Source: Oceanobacillus chungangensis (GTDB lineage: Bacteria; Bacillota; Bacilli; Bacillales; Amphibacillaceae). Taken from it: a stretch of DNA of 64,000 nt. This document shows positions 16,960 through 27,017 of this stretch, piece after piece. Within the stretch, counting starts at the first letter, position 1; each line of letters opens with the position of its first letter. The notes beneath the pieces were generated by a model. The model saw nothing but the letters and a program-made list of their open reading frames with translations, was not told where the DNA came from and searched no databases. Location of the stretch: the NCBI RefSeq assembly GCF_003369565.1, contig NZ_PIOD01000001.1:1-64000 (forward strand). Direction: 5' to 3'. A program made the position numbers and the translations under genes.

Positions 16960-18018
16960 TTAAATTGTATTTATTAACTCAAACATCGGCCACATCAGTG
17001 TTACGTAGATGAAGACGATAAAAAGTGCTAGTAAAATAAAGAATACTGGTTGTAAAAAGGTGATGAATTTCATTAATTTATCTTCAATATCCTCCATAAG
17101 TAAGTCGCCATAAACCGATAAATCCTTCTCCAATGCGCTAGTATCCGCATTCTTTTGGAAAATAGATACTAGCTGTTCCTCAAATAACGTGAATTGTGAG
17201 AGGAGATACGTAATATGTAGTCCTCTTGATAATTCAGCGCTAATTAAAGTTGCGTAATAGGTGATAATGGGTATTTTTTGTTGATTTGCCATATGTTGTA
17301 GAATTTCTTTGAAGGACATACCAGTTTTTAAAAGGGAACTAAAGTGAAGTGCAAAAAAGTAGGAGGTTTGGGCTTTTATGAAGCTTCGGTAAATTGGGAT
17401 TGATTGATATATTTTTATTTGGTGTACAATAGAAATTCGGTGTTTCATAAGGTGCCATGTTGCGAACACTATCATACCTAATATTCCTATCGCAATTAGG
17501 CCTGTCATGAAAAGGTCAATTAGAATAATCGAGATAACGATGATAGAAGATGCATTGGTATTTGATTGAAACATTTCCATAAAGGAAGGGAGGACCGACT
17601 GTTTGATAAATAAGAGTAGCAATGAAAAGATTATAAATAATATTAGTGGATACCTTGCCATTTGCTGAAATTTCTTCGTATAATTCATTCGTTGTTCAAA
17701 CATTTCGATACTTTTCATTATGCTGCCTTGCAAATCACCATTTGCCTGTACAAAATACAAGTAGTTGGTAATGGCCTGATGAAACCTTGCTTTTTCGAAC
17801 GCTCGATCAATTGTCATGCCATTTTGCAAGGAGGTGATTATATGGGTTGCTATTGGTTGCAAACTTTTATCCCATTTCATTGTTTCCATCGCTTCTAATA
17901 ATGGGTAGCCATTTTCTAATAAGCGATGCAATCGTTTCAAGAAGCGGAGCTGAATTTCTTTCGGAAGTTTTTTCTTATGAATGATGAAAGGTCTCCTCAG
18001 AAATAAATCCATAAGCAA
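16960..18018 (-). CDS. comGB: Competence pilus platform protein ComGB
   Basis: This 352-residue GspF/PilC-family membrane protein has two repeated cytosolic domains (about 20-110 and 220-300) and three membrane helices (about 125-145, 165-195 and 325-345). It anchors pseudopilus assembly and works with the ComGA ATPase. The gene starts 44 bases inside the 3' end of comGA. Confidence 0.92.
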   Translation of the reverse strand: MLMDLFLRRPFIIHKKKLPKEIQLRFLKRLHRLLENGYPLLEAMETMKWDKSLQPIATHIITSLQNGMTIDRAFEKARFHQAITNYLYFVQANGDLQGSIMKSIEMFEQRMNYTKKFQQMARYPLILFIIFSLLLLFIKQSVLPSFMEMFQSNTNASSIIVISIILIDLFMTGLIAIGILGMIVFATWHLMKHRISIVHQIKIYQSIPIYRSFIKAQTSYFFALHFSSLLKTGMSFKEILQHMANQQKIPIITYYATLISAELSRGLHITYLLSQFTLFEEQLVSIFQKNADTSALEKDLSVYGDLLMEDIEDKLMKFITFLQPVFFILLALFIVFIYVTLMWPMFELINTI

Positions 18019-18982
18019 ATGCCTTCTTTCTTAAATGATAAAATGATTGGAACGGAATAGATTTACGAATATCAACTCCTTTCAGTGCATCTTTTAGCTG
18101 GGTTTCGTCTAGAAGTTCGAGTACTGCAGCGCGTTGTTCTTTTTTGTTAATTGTTAAAGGTATTAATTGGATGGATGCAATAGCGATGAGTGTCTGCTCT
18201 AAAAAAATTTGTTCGATCCCCATTTCCTGTAAACGATGAATGGTTCCGAGGGTATCTTTAGCGTGCAGTGTACTTAGTACAAGATGTCCTGTTAAAGCAG
18301 CTTCAAATGCAAATTGCGCCGTGTATTTATCACGAATTTCACCAATCATTAGAATATCCGGATCATGTCTTAATGCGGCCCTCAATCCAGTCTGATAGGT
18401 GATTCCTGCCTTTTCGTTAACTTGTACTTGTAAAATATCGTCTATTTCTTTTTCAATGGGATCTTCCAATGTTATTGTCTGATATGATTCCTCTTGTAAA
18501 ATAGCCTGTAATAATGCATACATTGTTGTCGTTTTCCCACTTCCTGTGGGCCCAGTCAGCAAAATTAAGCCAGCACGTTTAGAAATCCACTTTTTTAGTT
18601 TTTTAAATTGGGCTGGGAATAAAAATAAATTTTCTAGTGCAACATTCTCTGTTTGTGGGAGGATTCGTACAGCGAGGCTTTCCCTCTGGTTGACAGGAAG
18701 TGTAGATAAGCGTAATGAATATAGATTGGACTTTTCATAGTGCGCTAACGTTCCATTTTGTGGTTTGCGACTTTCCCCAATATCCATTCCAGAAGTAAAT
18801 TTGTAAAATGTTAATAATAGTTGGTATTGTTCTGTTTTTATTTGCTTGAAGAGTTTTCGTTTTCCATGTATTCGGAAGTAAATATCGGTTTGCTTTGGAA
18901 ATGGATAGAAGTGGAGGTCTGTTGCATGATGTTCAATCGCGGCTTGAAGTAGTCGTTTCGATAGTGTTGATGTGGGGTTCAA
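17975..18982 (-). CDS. comGA: Competence pilus assembly ATPase ComGA
   Basis: This 335-residue traffic ATPase of the GspE/PilB family has a Walker A motif, GPTGSGKTTT, the Asp box ITLEDPIE, Walker B (LMIGEIRD) and the His box (LSTLHAKD). It powers assembly of the pseudopilus for DNA uptake. The start is TTG at 18982 with AAGGAGG nearby. It is the first gene of the seven-gene comG operon, whose reading frames are all open. No convincing ComK site was found upstream. Confidence 0.93.
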   Translation of the reverse strand: MNPTSTLSKRLLQAAIEHHATDLHFYPFPKQTDIYFRIHGKRKLFKQIKTEQYQLLLTFYKFTSGMDIGESRKPQNGTLAHYEKSNLYSLRLSTLPVNQRESLAVRILPQTENVALENLFLFPAQFKKLKKWISKRAGLILLTGPTGSGKTTTMYALLQAILQEESYQTITLEDPIEKEIDDILQVQVNEKAGITYQTGLRAALRHDPDILMIGEIRDKYTAQFAFEAALTGHLVLSTLHAKDTLGTIHRLQEMGIEQIFLEQTLIAIASIQLIPLTINKKEQRAAVLELLDETQLKDALKGVDIRKSIPFQSFYHLRKKAFAYGFISEETFHHS

Positions 18983-19152
18983 GTAGTGTCACCTCCTTGA
19001 TGTTATTTCACTATGATTACTTAATTCGACGTGTTTTTATTAACTCCTTCTTTTTATGAAAAATATTTGTAGAAAAAGCAAGAATATTTTTTTCCTTTAA
19101 GTAAATAATAAAGATGATGTAGGTTGAATGTCTGATTATTAGAGGTGGCTAA

Positions 19153-19329
19153 ATGAAAAGTAATGAATATGTAAAATTTATGACACAGCAAATAGTAACC
19201 TATATGGAATTACCTATGGAGGAAAGAAAAAAACGTAAATTAGAACAAAAGAATCCATCGATCTACGCGAATCATTGGCTAGGTGTTTTACCATTTGCAT
19301 TAAGAGTTATGCGTAAAAAAGCGGAATAG
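19153..19329 (+). CDS. yqzE: YqzE family protein
   Basis: The 58-residue protein opens MKSNEYVKFMTQQIV and ends in a basic tail, LRVMRKKAE, with a short hydrophobic turn (WLGVLPFAL). It resembles B. subtilis YqzE in size, N-terminus and location beside comG. Function is unknown. AGAGGTGG precedes the ATG; a strong terminator begins at the stop codon. Confidence 0.8.
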   Translation: MKSNEYVKFMTQQIVTYMELPMEERKKRKLEQKNPSIYANHWLGVLPFALRVMRKKAE

Positions 19330-19358
19330 CAGGAATCATGCTGCTATTCCGCTTTTTT
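19321..19358 (+). terminator. Terminator after yqzE
   Basis: GCGGAATAGCAG pairs with CTGCTATTCCGC, then TTTTTT. Confidence 0.92.
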
Positions 19359-19411
19359 ATACAATATTCGATCATTAGAAGGATTTAAAAATGTGCTGGT
19401 CATAACACCAT

Positions 19412-20182
19412 TTATTCACTCAGATAAAATATACCTCCATTAATAACATGGAACGTTATATTAGGCTCATATCGTTCTTTGATTTCATTTCGTTCTTTTT
19501 CCATCTGTTCATTCTCTTCCAATTCTTCATAGAAATGATTTAATGTGTCTAATTCCTCATTCAAGGCAAGCAATGATTCTTTGGCCCAATCCTTAGGTTG
19601 ATCTTCAAGGTAATTTAGTACGAGCGATTCAATACGGGAAAAGCCGCTTTTTATTTTTATAAGTGGAGAAATTGTAAAGCAATAATCTGAAATCGTTGAT
19701 TGTAAAGGAATCGTTTCCAAGTACCGCATCATATCTAATCTCATTTTTCCATTTACTAATTGTAGTCCAATGGAAAGTATATCGTCCTTTTTTTGTTTCC
19801 CTCGAAAACTAATTTTCATATTGATTACAAGCCAAGGGTATAATGGTGTGTTTGTTCTTGTATCAATCGTTTGAAACAACTTCGTGTACCGCTCATACTC
19901 CTGTAAATGATTCATGATTTGCTGTAAACGTGGACTGCCAAAATGAATCCAATCTCCTTTTTCAGCGCGTTTATCCGGATTGGTAATTAAGGTTAGTTGT
20001 AATGGCTGTCCTGCATTTCCCATTTTGTTAATATAGTGCCAGTAAAAAGGGCGATTCATTAATGCTAGATCCATCTCTTCCGTTAATTGGACTGTTAATA
20101 TTCCATCTGTATTATCCATAATTTCGCAATTATGAGCAATAAAATAATCCTGCAAGAAATGATTTAAGTTAGTTATAGCCAT
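19412..20182 (-). CDS. yqhG: YqhG family protein
   Basis: The 256-residue soluble protein contains LNHFLQDYFIAHNCEI at the N-terminus and an acidic, helical C-terminal part (about 190-245). Length and pairing with the yqhH helicase match B. subtilis YqhG; its biochemical role is unknown. The ATG at 20182 follows AGGAG; a longer frame to 20212 lacks such a site. It overlaps the yqhH 3' end by 14 bases, so the two are translationally coupled. Confidence 0.85.
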   Translation of the reverse strand: MAITNLNHFLQDYFIAHNCEIMDNTDGILTVQLTEEMDLALMNRPFYWHYINKMGNAGQPLQLTLITNPDKRAEKGDWIHFGSPRLQQIMNHLQEYERYTKLFQTIDTRTNTPLYPWLVINMKISFRGKQKKDDILSIGLQLVNGKMRLDMMRYLETIPLQSTISDYCFTISPLIKIKSGFSRIESLVLNYLEDQPKDWAKESLLALNEELDTLNHFYEELEENEQMEKERNEIKERYEPNITFHVINGGIFYLSE

Positions 20183-21827
20183 AATGTTGCTCCTCGCTTT
20201 GGGGGTGATCAATCGTATCTTTAAGAATACTTGATAAATTATCTAACTTAATTTTCGCTTCACCGGAGGAAGTAGAGCCATCATAAATCTTTGTGATTTC
20301 TTTCTCCAGATTTGAAAGATTTAATTCGGACAAAATGGCATCTAAGTTACCGATCACTTGTTCAAAAAGATTAATTTTTTCATATAATAATGTCATAATA
20401 TGTTCTTCAATTGTATTTTTGATTGCAAAATTATAGATCATCACATCTTGATTCTGACCGTAACGGTGTATTCTACCAATTCGTTGCTCTAATCGCATCG
20501 GATTCCATGGAAGATCATAATTAATCAAGTGATGGCAGAATTGGAGGTTGATCCCTTCACCTCCAGCTTCCGTTGCAATTAAGACTTGGGCATGATTTTG
20601 AAATAACTGACGCATCCAATCTTTTTTGCCGCGTTTGAAACCCCCGCGAAAAGGAACAGAAGTGATTCCATGCTGTTGCAAATACCACTGAAGATAGTGC
20701 TGTGTCGCACGATATTCAGTAAAGATAATAACTTTTTCATCACCAATCTTCTTAATTAATTCTACTGCCTTCTGGGCTTTAACATGATGTGGCAGCTGTT
20801 CTATTTTTGATATTAAGGTTTCAATGTGACTATTCTTCGTATTCTCTCCGCCAATTTTCTCTAATGACATATAACAAGCTTCACGCGACGAGCAAATCTC
20901 TCTTAAAAAGGTAATCTTAGAAAACGTCGAATGAGAAGACATGCTGGAATCTAGATATTCATAAAACGCTTGTTCTTTTTTTGTAAAATCAATCCAAATC
21001 GATTGGATATTTCGTTTCGTTTCCTGAAGGTCTGTATTGATTCGCGTATTTCGAATCATAACTTTCTGAATTAATTGCTTTAGGTACTGGTCTTCTTTTA
21101 CTTTTTTTCGATCCTTTCCATACCTCTCTAGAAATGATTTATAGTTTCCAAGATGTCCTGGTTTTAAGATTGAAATTAGGTTGAAAATCTCGACTAATCT
21201 GTTTTGCACCGGTGTAGCAGTAAGTAATAAGCAATATTTTTTCTTTAATGCACGAACAAATTCATAGTTCTTAGTTTTATGGTTTTTTAATTTATGTGCT
21301 TCATCAATTAAAATAAAGTCATAGTCAACTTTAAGTATCTCCTCTCGATGTGGCGAACGTTTCGCTGTATCAATTGACGAGATAATAATATTTTGTTCCC
21401 AATTATAATTTTTTCGATGTGCAACTGCAGGAATATAGAATTTTTCATTTAGCTCCTGCACCCATTGACTAACAAGAGAGGCTGGAACAAGAATTAACGC
21501 ATTTTTTACCATTCCTTTAATCATATATTCCTTTAGTATCAATCCTGCTTCAATTGTTTTTCCTAAGCCAACTTCATCCGCTAATATTGCCCTGCCGTTC
21601 ATTGTTTCAACTACTTGCTCCGCAGCCTTTAATTGATGATCAAGAAAGGTCACGTGTGGCAAATGCTCTGGTGCACGAAGTCCCGTAAATGAAGGTGATA
21701 TTCGTGTTAATTCTGCTTCATATGCCATTGAGAATAACTTCCATGAAGATAAGGCATCGTTTTTATCTAAGTTTTCTTCCAAATTACCTATAAATGCAGA
21801 ATCTTTCGTAACATGAATAGAATCCAT
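20169..21827 (-). CDS. yqhH: SNF2-family helicase YqhH
   Basis: The roughly 552-residue superfamily 2 ATPase has motif I ADEVGLGKTIEA, motif II DEAHKLKN, motif III LLTATPVQN and the C-terminal motifs IATEAGGEGINL and RIGRIHRYGQ. It resembles the RapA/HepA branch, which remodels nucleic-acid-protein complexes such as stalled RNA polymerase; the exact target is unknown. The ATG at 21827 is spaced correctly from AAAGG; an ATG at 21836 abuts it. Confidence 0.88.
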   Translation of the reverse strand: MDSIHVTKDSAFIGNLEENLDKNDALSSWKLFSMAYEAELTRISPSFTGLRAPEHLPHVTFLDHQLKAAEQVVETMNGRAILADEVGLGKTIEAGLILKEYMIKGMVKNALILVPASLVSQWVQELNEKFYIPAVAHRKNYNWEQNIIISSIDTAKRSPHREEILKVDYDFILIDEAHKLKNHKTKNYEFVRALKKKYCLLLTATPVQNRLVEIFNLISILKPGHLGNYKSFLERYGKDRKKVKEDQYLKQLIQKVMIRNTRINTDLQETKRNIQSIWIDFTKKEQAFYEYLDSSMSSHSTFSKITFLREICSSREACYMSLEKIGGENTKNSHIETLISKIEQLPHHVKAQKAVELIKKIGDEKVIIFTEYRATQHYLQWYLQQHGITSVPFRGGFKRGKKDWMRQLFQNHAQVLIATEAGGEGINLQFCHHLINYDLPWNPMRLEQRIGRIHRYGQNQDVMIYNFAIKNTIEEHIMTLLYEKINLFEQVIGNLDAILSELNLSNLEKEITKIYDGSTSSGEAKIKLDNLSSILKDTIDHPQSEEQHYGYN

Positions 21828-21919
21828 ATGATACATCCTTTACTTCGAAATAAAATTTGGATTTTCCTATACCAATCCGAAAAATTATGATATTATTCAA
21901 TTTAGATAGAGTTATTTTT

Positions 21920-21937
21920 TATACTATGCATAGTATA
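21920..21937. promoter_or_regulatory. Perfect 18-bp palindrome in the yqhH-gcvT divergent region
   Basis: TATACTATGCATAGTATA is fully self-complementary and offers -10-like TATACT/TATAAC hexamers on both strands. It lies between yqhH and the glycine riboswitch, so it may be a divergent promoter core or an operator. Confidence 0.45.
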
Positions 21938-21975
21938 ACCAAATATCATAATTTCATTTTAGCGGATGATTACAA

Positions 21976-22197
21976 GGGGAGAGCTTACGAATAGCGTAAC
22001 GCCGACGGAGCAAGTGAAGAGCGAATCTCTCAGGCAAAAAGACTCTTGTAGGACGCAACTCTGGAGAGTGTTTACGAATATCGTAAACCACCTACGAAGC
22101 AAGTATTGGTATCATTTTATTTTTGTATGAAACCAATATGCAACTTTCTGGTAGAAGGACAGAGATTTCTTTAGTATTAAAGGAATCTCTGTTTTTA
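21976..22197 (+). promoter_or_regulatory. Tandem glycine riboswitch with terminator
   Basis: Aptamer 1 (about 21976-22055) shows the conserved CGCCGACGGAGCAAG and CTCTCAGGCAAAAAGAC blocks. Aptamer 2 (about 22060-22163) shows CACCTACGAAGCAAG and CTTTCTGGTAGAAGGACAG. A terminator (22160-22197, CAGAGATT with AATCTCTG, then TTTTT) overlaps the end of aptamer 2. In Bacillus this arrangement turns the gcv operon on when glycine binds, which fits the three genes downstream. Confidence 0.93.
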
Positions 22198-22234
22198 TGC
22201 ATTTCTTCATCATTTTATTCAAAGGAGTGGAAGA

Positions 22235-23347
22235 ATGAGCAATTTAAAAAGAACACCAATATTTTCTGAATATGAGAAGTATGGTGCAAAAACAATTGAT
22301 TTTGGTGGTTGGGACCTTCCAGTACAATTTTCAAGTATTAAACATGAACATGAAGTAACAAGAACGAAAGCTGGATTATTTGATGTTTCACATATGGGAG
22401 AAATAATTGTAAAAGGACCAAAAAGCTTGGCGTTCTTACAGCAAATGACTACCAATGATGTTGCTAAGCTTTCACCAAAACGCATCCAGTATACATTTAT
22501 GTGCTATCCAGATGGTGGTACTGTTGATGACTTTGTTGTCTACATGATAGACGAGGAAGAGTACTTATTAGTAGTGAATGCTGCGAATACAGATAAAGAC
22601 TATGAATGGCTAGTTAAAAACAATCATTATAGCGATGCAGAAGTAACAATTGACAATGTATCGAAAGATTATGCGCAGCTTGCATTACAGGGCCCTCTAT
22701 CTGAAGAAATATTACAAAATTTAACCGACACTAATCTTAGTGAGATAAAATTCTTCCGTTTTGAAAATGTAGCTTTATCATCAATTGATAAGCCTGCAAT
22801 TGTGTCTCGAACTGGCTATACAGGTGAGGATGGATTTGAAATTTATATTGATCCTTCCGCAGGACCTGAACTATGGAATTTATTACTGGAAACTGGTAAG
22901 GAAAAAGGACTAGAACCAATTGGTCTAGGTGCTAGAGATACACTTCGTTTTGAATCTAATTTAGCATTGTATGGTCAAGAGCTTTCGAAGGATATTTCTC
23001 CAATAGAAGCAGGACTTGGTTTCGCAGTGAAAATTAATAAGCAAGCTGATTTTATTGGTAAACAAGTTTTACAGAATCAAGTAGGAAATGGACCAAATAG
23101 AAAACTAGTTGGTATTGAGATGATAGATAAAGGTATTCCAAGACATGGCTATGCTGTGCTTAAAGACCAGGAGGAGATTGGTTATATCACTTCAGGAACG
23201 CAATCACCAACATTGGAGAAAAACCTTGGCTTAGCAATGATACAAACAGAATTTGCTGAAGAAGGTACCGAATTAACAATTCAAGTACGTAAAAGGGAGT
23301 TACGTGCTGTTGTTGTTAAAACACCATTTTACAAGCGCCAAAAATAG
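22235..23347 (+). CDS. gcvT: Aminomethyltransferase, glycine cleavage T protein
   Basis: The 370-residue enzyme takes the aminomethyl group from the lipoyl H protein, releasing ammonia and making 5,10-methylene-tetrahydrofolate. Recognisable T-protein blocks are [16 protein letters not shown] and the C-terminal [24 protein letters not shown] precedes the ATG. It is the first gene of a gcvT-gcvPA-gcvPB operon under the glycine riboswitch. The H protein gene is not in the operon, as in B. subtilis. Confidence 0.96.
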   Translation: MSNLKRTPIFSEYEKYGAKTIDFGGWDLPVQFSSIKHEHEVTRTKAGLFDVSHMGEIIVKGPKSLAFLQQMTTNDVAKLSPKRIQYTFMCYPDGGTVDDFVVYMIDEEEYLLVVNAANTDKDYEWLVKNNHYSDAEVTIDNVSKDYAQLALQGPLSEEILQNLTDTNLSEIKFFRFENVALSSIDKPAIVSRTGYTGEDGFEIYIDPSAGPELWNLLLETGKEKGLEPIGLGARDTLRFESNLALYGQELSKDISPIEAGLGFAVKINKQADFIGKQVLQNQVGNGPNRKLVGIEMIDKGIPRHGYAVLKDQEEIGYITSGTQSPTLEKNLGLAMIQTEFAEEGTELTIQVRKRELRAVVVKTPFYKRQK

Positions 23348-23359
23348 GGGGAGAGAGCT

Positions 23360-24709
23360 ATGGATTTTCGTTATTTGCCAATGACAGAGACCGATAAACA
23401 GGAAATGTTAGATAGTATCGGTGTCAACTCGACTGAGGAATTATTTTCTGACATTCCGAGTGACGTTCGATTAAAAAGAGACTTAAACCTTAAGAAACCA
23501 ACGAGTGAATATCAATTAATGAAAGAACTAACAGAACTGGCAAATAAAAATGCTAATTTGAAAGATTATCGTTCATTTTTAGGTGCTGGGGTATATGATC
23601 ATTTTATTCCATCTGTTGTAAATCATGTAATTTCAAGATCTGAATTTTACACAGCTTATACGCCATACCAGCCAGAAATTTCACAAGGGGAGCTGCAAGC
23701 TATCTTTGAATTCCAAACGATGATTTCTGAGTTAACAGCAATGCCGGTTGTTAATTCTTCATTGTATGATGGCGGTACAGCAGTTGTTGAGTCGGTCTAT
23801 TTAAGTACGACACATACAAAGAGGAAAAAAGTTCTTATTTCGAAAGCGGTACATCCTGAAACTCGTGCTTTAGTTGAGACTGCGGCTAAAGGGAAGAAAC
23901 TGGATATTATTGAACTTGATATTCAGGATGGTCTAACAAATCTAGAGCAATTAGAAAAAGAATTAGATGAAAATACTGCAAGTGTCATTATTCAGTACCC
24001 AAATTTCTTTGGTCAAATTGAGCCATTAGATCAAATTAACGAACTCATTAAAGAACAAAAGAAAACAATGTTTATTGTTTCAAGCAATCCGCTTTCCTTA
24101 GGGTATTTAACGCCACCAGGTGAATTTGGAGCTGATATCGTTGTCGGTGATACCCAAGTATTTGGTATACCAGCACAATTTGGCGGTCCGCATTGTGGTT
24201 ACTTTGCAACGACAGAAAAGTTAATGCGGAAGGTACCAGGACGACTGGTAGGTCAAACGAAGGACGAAAACGGAGCTCGCGGTTTTGTACTTACACTACA
24301 GACAAGAGAACAGCATATTAAACGTGAAAAAGCAACTTCAAATATTACTTCAAACCAGGCTTTAAATGCATTGGCAAGCTCTGTTGCAATGAGTTCGATT
24401 GGTAAGAATGGGGTAAAAGAAATGGCTGTTCTTAATATGCAAAAGGCGAGATACACGAAACAGCAATTACAAAGAGTAAATATCCCACCAACTTTTAGCG
24501 GACCATTTTTCAATGAGTTTGTAGTTAAACTATCTAAAGCTGTTTCAACTGTAAATGAGCAATTATTTGAAAAGGGTATTATTGGAGGTTACGATTTAGG
24601 GCTTGTATATCCAGAGCTCCAGAACCATATGCTAATCGCTACAACAGAAATCCGTACAAAAGAAGAAATAGATGCTTTTGTTAAAGAATTGGGGGATATC
24701 AATGGCTAA
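23360..24709 (+). CDS. gcvPA: Glycine dehydrogenase (decarboxylating) subunit 1
   Basis: The 449-residue N-terminal half of the split P protein reads [14 protein letters not shown] at the start and contains [15 protein letters not shown] and [12 protein letters not shown], standard for GcvPA. With GcvPB it forms the PLP enzyme that decarboxylates glycine and loads the H protein. It starts 12 bases after gcvT, and its last eight bases overlap gcvPB. Confidence 0.96.
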   Translation: MDFRYLPMTETDKQEMLDSIGVNSTEELFSDIPSDVRLKRDLNLKKPTSEYQLMKELTELANKNANLKDYRSFLGAGVYDHFIPSVVNHVISRSEFYTAYTPYQPEISQGELQAIFEFQTMISELTAMPVVNSSLYDGGTAVVESVYLSTTHTKRKKVLISKAVHPETRALVETAAKGKKLDIIELDIQDGLTNLEQLEKELDENTASVIIQYPNFFGQIEPLDQINELIKEQKKTMFIVSSNPLSLGYLTPPGEFGADIVVGDTQVFGIPAQFGGPHCGYFATTEKLMRKVPGRLVGQTKDENGARGFVLTLQTREQHIKREKATSNITSNQALNALASSVAMSSIGKNGVKEMAVLNMQKARYTKQQLQRVNIPPTFSGPFFNEFVVKLSKAVSTVNEQLFEKGIIGGYDLGLVYPELQNHMLIATTEIRTKEEIDAFVKELGDING

Positions 24710-26162
24710 TCAAGACTTTCCATTCATTTTTGAAAGAAGTAAAGAAGGCAGAACGAGCTATAATTTGCCCGAATTAGATGTTCCGGAAGTTAATTTGGAG
24801 GAAGAACTTGACGATTCCTATATTCGTAAAACAGCACCTAATTTACCAGAAGTAAGTGAATTAGAAATCATGCGTCACTTTACAGGGTTATCCAATCGAA
24901 ATTATGGGGTAGATTCAGGATTTTATCCACTAGGGTCCTGTACAATGAAATATAATCCAAAAATAAATGAAGATGTAGCAAGACTTCCCGGATTTAGTCA
25001 TGTCCACCCGTATCAAGATACGAAAACAGTACAAGGTACGATGGAAGTGTTATATGATTTACAACTTTCATTACAAGAAATTACTGGAATGCATGAAGTT
25101 TCATTGCAGCCTGCAGCAGGAGCGCAGGGGGAATGGGCAGCCTTAATGATGATTAAAGCATTCCATGAAGCAAATGGCGACTATAATCGTACGAAGGTTA
25201 TTGTTCCTGATTCTGCCCATGGTACAAATCCTGCATCCGCGGCTGTAGCTGGTTTTGAAGCTGTTACAGTGCAAACGAATGAAACGGGTTTAGTTGATAT
25301 TGAGGATCTGAAACGTGTTGTTGGAGATGATACAGCTGCATTGATGTTAACGAATCCGAATACATTAGGTTTATTTGAAACAGAAATTTTGGAAATGGCG
25401 GAAATTATCCATGGTGTCGGAGGAAAGCTATATTATGATGGAGCTAACCTAAATGCCATTATGGGATATACACGTCCGGGAGATATGGGATTTGACGCTG
25501 TGCATTTAAATCTTCATAAAACCTTTACTGGCCCACATGGTGGTGGAGGCCCAGGTTCTGGTCCTATTGGTGTATCAGAAGAATTAGCACCTTTTTTACC
25601 AAAGCCAGTAATTAGTAAAAATAATGGATTATATGAATTTGACTATAATCGACCGCAGTCAATTGGTCGAGTAAAACTATATTATGGTAATTTCGGGATT
25701 TATTTACGAGCATATACGTATATTCGTACAATGGGTGCAGAAGGACTTAAAAAAGTAAGTGAGTATGCTGTTTTAAATGCTAATTATATGATGCGTAAAC
25801 TAGAAAAGGAATATGATTTGCCATATAAACAGCATTGTAAACATGAATTTGTTTTATCTGGAAAGATACAGAAGAAATTGGGAGTACGCACGTTGGATAT
25901 TGCCAAACGTTTATTAGACTTTAACTATCATCCACCAACTGTTTACTTCCCATTGAATGTTGAAGAAGCGATTATGATTGAACCAACTGAAACGGAATCG
26001 AAAGAAACCTTAGATGGATTTATCGATGCCATGCTTGCTATTGCAGAAGAGGCGAAGACTAATCCTGAAAAGGTACAGCAAGCGCCATATAATACGATTG
26101 TCAAACGTATGGATGAAGCAACAGCAGCCAGAAAACCAGTTTTAACATATAAGGAAGACTAA
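24702..26162 (+). CDS. gcvPB: Glycine dehydrogenase (decarboxylating) subunit 2
   Basis: The 486-residue PLP-bearing half of the P protein. The lysine that carries PLP is in [20 protein letters not shown]. The N-terminal block [13 protein letters not shown]-type (here [13 protein letters not shown]) is present. The ATG at 24702 overlaps gcvPA by eight bases and has GGGGGA upstream; frames extending farther upstream lie within gcvPA. Confidence 0.96.
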   Translation: MANQDFPFIFERSKEGRTSYNLPELDVPEVNLEEELDDSYIRKTAPNLPEVSELEIMRHFTGLSNRNYGVDSGFYPLGSCTMKYNPKINEDVARLPGFSHVHPYQDTKTVQGTMEVLYDLQLSLQEITGMHEVSLQPAAGAQGEWAALMMIKAFHEANGDYNRTKVIVPDSAHGTNPASAAVAGFEAVTVQTNETGLVDIEDLKRVVGDDTAALMLTNPNTLGLFETEILEMAEIIHGVGGKLYYDGANLNAIMGYTRPGDMGFDAVHLNLHKTFTGPHGGGGPGSGPIGVSEELAPFLPKPVISKNNGLYEFDYNRPQSIGRVKLYYGNFGIYLRAYTYIRTMGAEGLKKVSEYAVLNANYMMRKLEKEYDLPYKQHCKHEFVLSGKIQKKLGVRTLDIAKRLLDFNYHPPTVYFPLNVEEAIMIEPTETESKETLDGFIDAMLAIAEEAKTNPEKVQQAPYNTIVKRMDEATAARKPVLTYKED

Positions 26163-26207
26163 GAATGGGATTATTGTTCCAATGAATTCGTTTGACTCAT
26201 AGAAGAA

Positions 26208-26249
26208 GGGAAGGCCCCAAGGTTGATTTTAAACCTTGGGGCCTTCTTG
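26208..26249. terminator. Bidirectional terminator between gcvPB and yqhL
   Basis: AAGGCCCCAAGGTTT and its complement form a 14-15 bp stem, flanked by A and T tracts, between convergent genes. Confidence 0.9.
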
Positions 26250-26291
26250 AATTGCTGCAACTAAGAAGAATTTCTTTCTGCAATTCATTAA

Positions 26292-26663
26292 CTACTTACG
26301 CTTAATTTTTCCGGTCCATTTCTTGAAACCACCTTTTAGCTGGTAGATTTCCTGGAAGCCCTTTTTGTGCAATAAGTGTGCAGCACGTGCCGATCTTGTA
26401 CTGCCTTGACAATAGAGATATACTGGTTTATCTTTACGCAATTCAACTAGACGTTGACGCATTTGAGTCACAGGAATATTTCTAGCACCAAGAATATGAC
26501 CGCCATCAAATTCTTGAGGCTCTCTTACATCAATAAGCTGTGCTTTACGATATCCTTCAACGAATTGTTCCTCCGTTAATACTTTTAAGAATGTGCGTTG
26601 TCTGTAAAATCTAAACAGCCCGAACGCAAGGAGTACAACTACTAAAATAATTAAAAATGCCAT
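26292..26663 (-). CDS. yqhL: Membrane-anchored rhodanese-like protein YqhL
   Basis: The 123-residue protein has one N-terminal membrane helix (about 2-20) followed by a rhodanese domain (about 35-118), with LIDVREPQEFDGGHI and the active-site loop YCQGSTRSA, whose Cys could carry a persulfide. It is probably a sulfurtransferase of unknown acceptor. The ATG at 26663 follows GGGGG. Convergent with gcvPB, as in B. subtilis. Confidence 0.9.
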   Translation of the reverse strand: MAFLIILVVVLLAFGLFRFYRQRTFLKVLTEEQFVEGYRKAQLIDVREPQEFDGGHILGARNIPVTQMRQRLVELRKDKPVYLYCQGSTRSARAAHLLHKKGFQEIYQLKGGFKKWTGKIKRK

Positions 26664-26907
26664 AATATTTCCCCCGTCTTTCACATATGTTCTATTCTAT
26701 TATATGGCGGTTCTCTATTTTTTTCAAAGTTTATTTCATTATTTTTAGTACAGAGGTATTTGATACGAAGGTAATCGTGAATTTCTTGTCAATTTCTAAA
26801 ATAGTTAAGTAAGCGATTTGTACATAACATTCCTATGATTGCTTACAGCCTTCTACATAAGTCGTTTTAAGTTTGATATTGACAAATAAGGTGTTTTACC
26901 CTTCAAT

Positions 26908-26984
26908 ATACAATATGTAGTTAAAAATAAATAAGATAACACAATATATTGTTTGATTGTCACTGATTGTGGTATTGTTATACT
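26908..26984 (+). promoter_or_regulatory. NrdR-box pair and promoter of nrdJ
   Basis: Two sites resemble the NrdR consensus (ACACAATATATTGT type): TACAATATGTAG at about 26909-26920 and ACACAATATATTGT at 26939-26952. Their starts are about 30 bases apart, close to the three-turn spacing usual for NrdR. Just downstream lie TTGTCA (26957-26962), 16 bases, and an extended -10, TGTTATACT (ending 26984). NrdR is the general repressor of ribonucleotide reductase genes. Confidence 0.65.
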
Positions 26985-27017
26985 AGATATTTTATATTTT
27001 ACTAGAGGAGCGATTGA

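Noticed and set aside
19000-19140. ComK boxes (AAAA-N5-TTTT) upstream of comGA
   Set aside because: A/T runs are frequent there but no properly spaced pair of boxes was found.
26700-27000. Cobalamin riboswitch ahead of nrdJ
   Set aside because: No B12-box-like block or multi-stem structure could be found; NrdR-like boxes explain the region better.
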